This document shows, piece after piece, positions 62,729-64,000 of a stretch of 64,000 nucleotides of DNA. Under the pieces are notes generated by a model. It searched no databases. It saw only the letters and a program-made list of their open reading frames with translations, and was not told where the DNA came from. A program made the position numbers and the translations under genes. This DNA is from Trochalopteron elliotii (taxonomy: Eukaryota; Chordata; Aves; Passeriformes; Leiothrichidae), in assembly GCA_024734555.1 (NCBI GenBank), contig JANPWX010000151.1, positions 1,528,020-1,592,019 of the forward strand, given 5' to 3'. The first letter of the stretch is position 1; each line of letters begins with the position of its first letter.

Positions 62729-64000
62729 GGGGTCAATCCCCTGTGCTTGTTGCCCTGTACAAACACACTTTCCCTTCCAGTGCTCACTCAAACCAGAGCA
62801 CAGATGATGAATGCCACTGCTGTTCTGATTTATCATCATTTCACCTACATTTCCTCACTAACAGAGAGTGGGGAAACAAGCCCCAATATACAGAATAATG
62901 TCGTTGTTGGGAGTCCCACGTTTCAGAAAGGGGGGACATGCCAATAACATTTGGATAGCAACACAATAGGAATATTGTTTTAAAATCTTTATGCTGGAGA
63001 AGGCTCTGGGCAGCTTGATTAATTTTGAAGACAGTCCTGCTTGGAGATAGAATTTGAACTAGACAACATACAAAAATTTCTATTGAAGCTGTATTTTTTT
63101 CTGAGACTCTATATGCATATCTTATAACTCTAAATGTGCCTCTAGTCCTCAGAATAATCTAATAAACTTGATATTTCCTTTCCATTGTACATCAGTACTT
63201 CCCTGTGGGATGCCTCCTTGTTCACAGTAGAGATGGTCAAGCAAACACTTTTCTGGACATACATAAAGGTTTATGCATCCATTCAAACTTCAAACTTGAA
63301 CTCAGCTGCCAATCAGACAATGCCTAATGCTTATAAAATACTTTTTACTGTCTTTGTGTAGCAATAGCAGAAATCTCTTGGGTGTTGTTGCTCAAGATTA
63401 ACTTTTCTTTTTTTTTAAAACTGAAATAGAACAATAGGATCCTGTTGATATATGAGTCAAATCCAGAGAATATGCTCCTTGTGGGCTCAGATTTCCTTTG
63501 GCATGACCAAGAATTGAAGCCATACAAACAGGCCATGAACAAATATTCCAAACTGAACAGCTCTAAAGAGGCAAAGAAGGTTGTATCCTCATTTTTTTTT
63601 TGTTTTGGTCCAACACTCTGATTAAACTGAAATGAACTGTCACTTTATATTTTGATCAGACCAATAAGAGATTACCCTTCTAGGAGGAAGCAAAATCAGG
63701 GAAGGCAGCATAAGGCTTATGAGTGAGACAGCCTCATTTAGGATCTCTGGACAGAAATTAAAAGCTGGCAAGGTGTTACCATGCCTAGGAATTAAATTCA
63801 TCCCTAGAAGAAGCTTTTGCTGGTTTCCTTTATGCATTTTTGGGGCAGTGAGGCAGCCCAGTGTCTTCTCCCAAGGTTAACACAGCCATTAGAAACACCC
63901 CCATCATTTTTCCATCTACAAACCCCTGATCAAGACCTGGGTACCAGAATTATCAGTTAAAATCAGAGCAGCCCCAACTGCTGTATCTACCAGATCATCA

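Overview
The window is vertebrate nuclear DNA, almost certainly avian and probably a songbird. It has small exons with consensus splice sites inside long AT-rich introns, CR1 LINE fragments typical of birds, and several solo LTRs of types I associate with passerines. A 7-base run of N at 33002-33008 marks an assembly gap. The species call is inference; the vertebrate L-type calcium channel call is strong.

The whole window lies inside one minus-strand gene, CACNA1C, which encodes the pore-forming alpha1 subunit of the L-type voltage-gated calcium channel CaV1.2. Read in gene order (high to low coordinate), the coding exons are: exon 4 (53932-54071; segment S2 and start of S3 of repeat I), exon 5 (46940-47079; S3 and the S4 voltage sensor), exon 6 (29131-29292; S4-S5 linker and S5), exon 7 (27291-27487; outer loop and selectivity filter), two mutually exclusive S6 exons (9052-9155 and 8568-8671), and exon 9 (2368-2540; I-II linker with the beta-subunit binding helix). 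All exons join in frame with GT/AG borders. CACNA1C is preferred over CACNA1D, S and F because of the diagnostic stretches [29 protein letters not shown] and [12 protein letters not shown].

Everything else is intron. Intron 3 fills 54072-64000 and continues outside. Intron 4 is 6.9 kb, intron 5 17.6 kb, intron 6 1.6 kb, intron 7 18.1 kb, the gap between the two S6 exons 380 bp, and the intron before exon 9 6.0 kb. Intron 9 runs off the left edge. The introns hold CR1 fragments (16821, 19596, probably 22612), solo LTRs (18094, 56713, 62495, plus weaker candidates), a 41-bp minisatellite (45851), several local duplications (2706, 28123, 42011, 58307), dispersed unclassified repeats (1056/4425 and 41571/50609), and perfect or near-perfect hairpins (11304, 33645, 58521).

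I see no second gene, no RNA gene, no CRISPR array and no new multi-gene system. The most biologically loaded feature is the mutually exclusive exon pair with its flanking pyrimidine-rich (transcript sense) signals. The most puzzling unexplained structure is the inverted-repeat and tandem-repeat block at 58294-58840.
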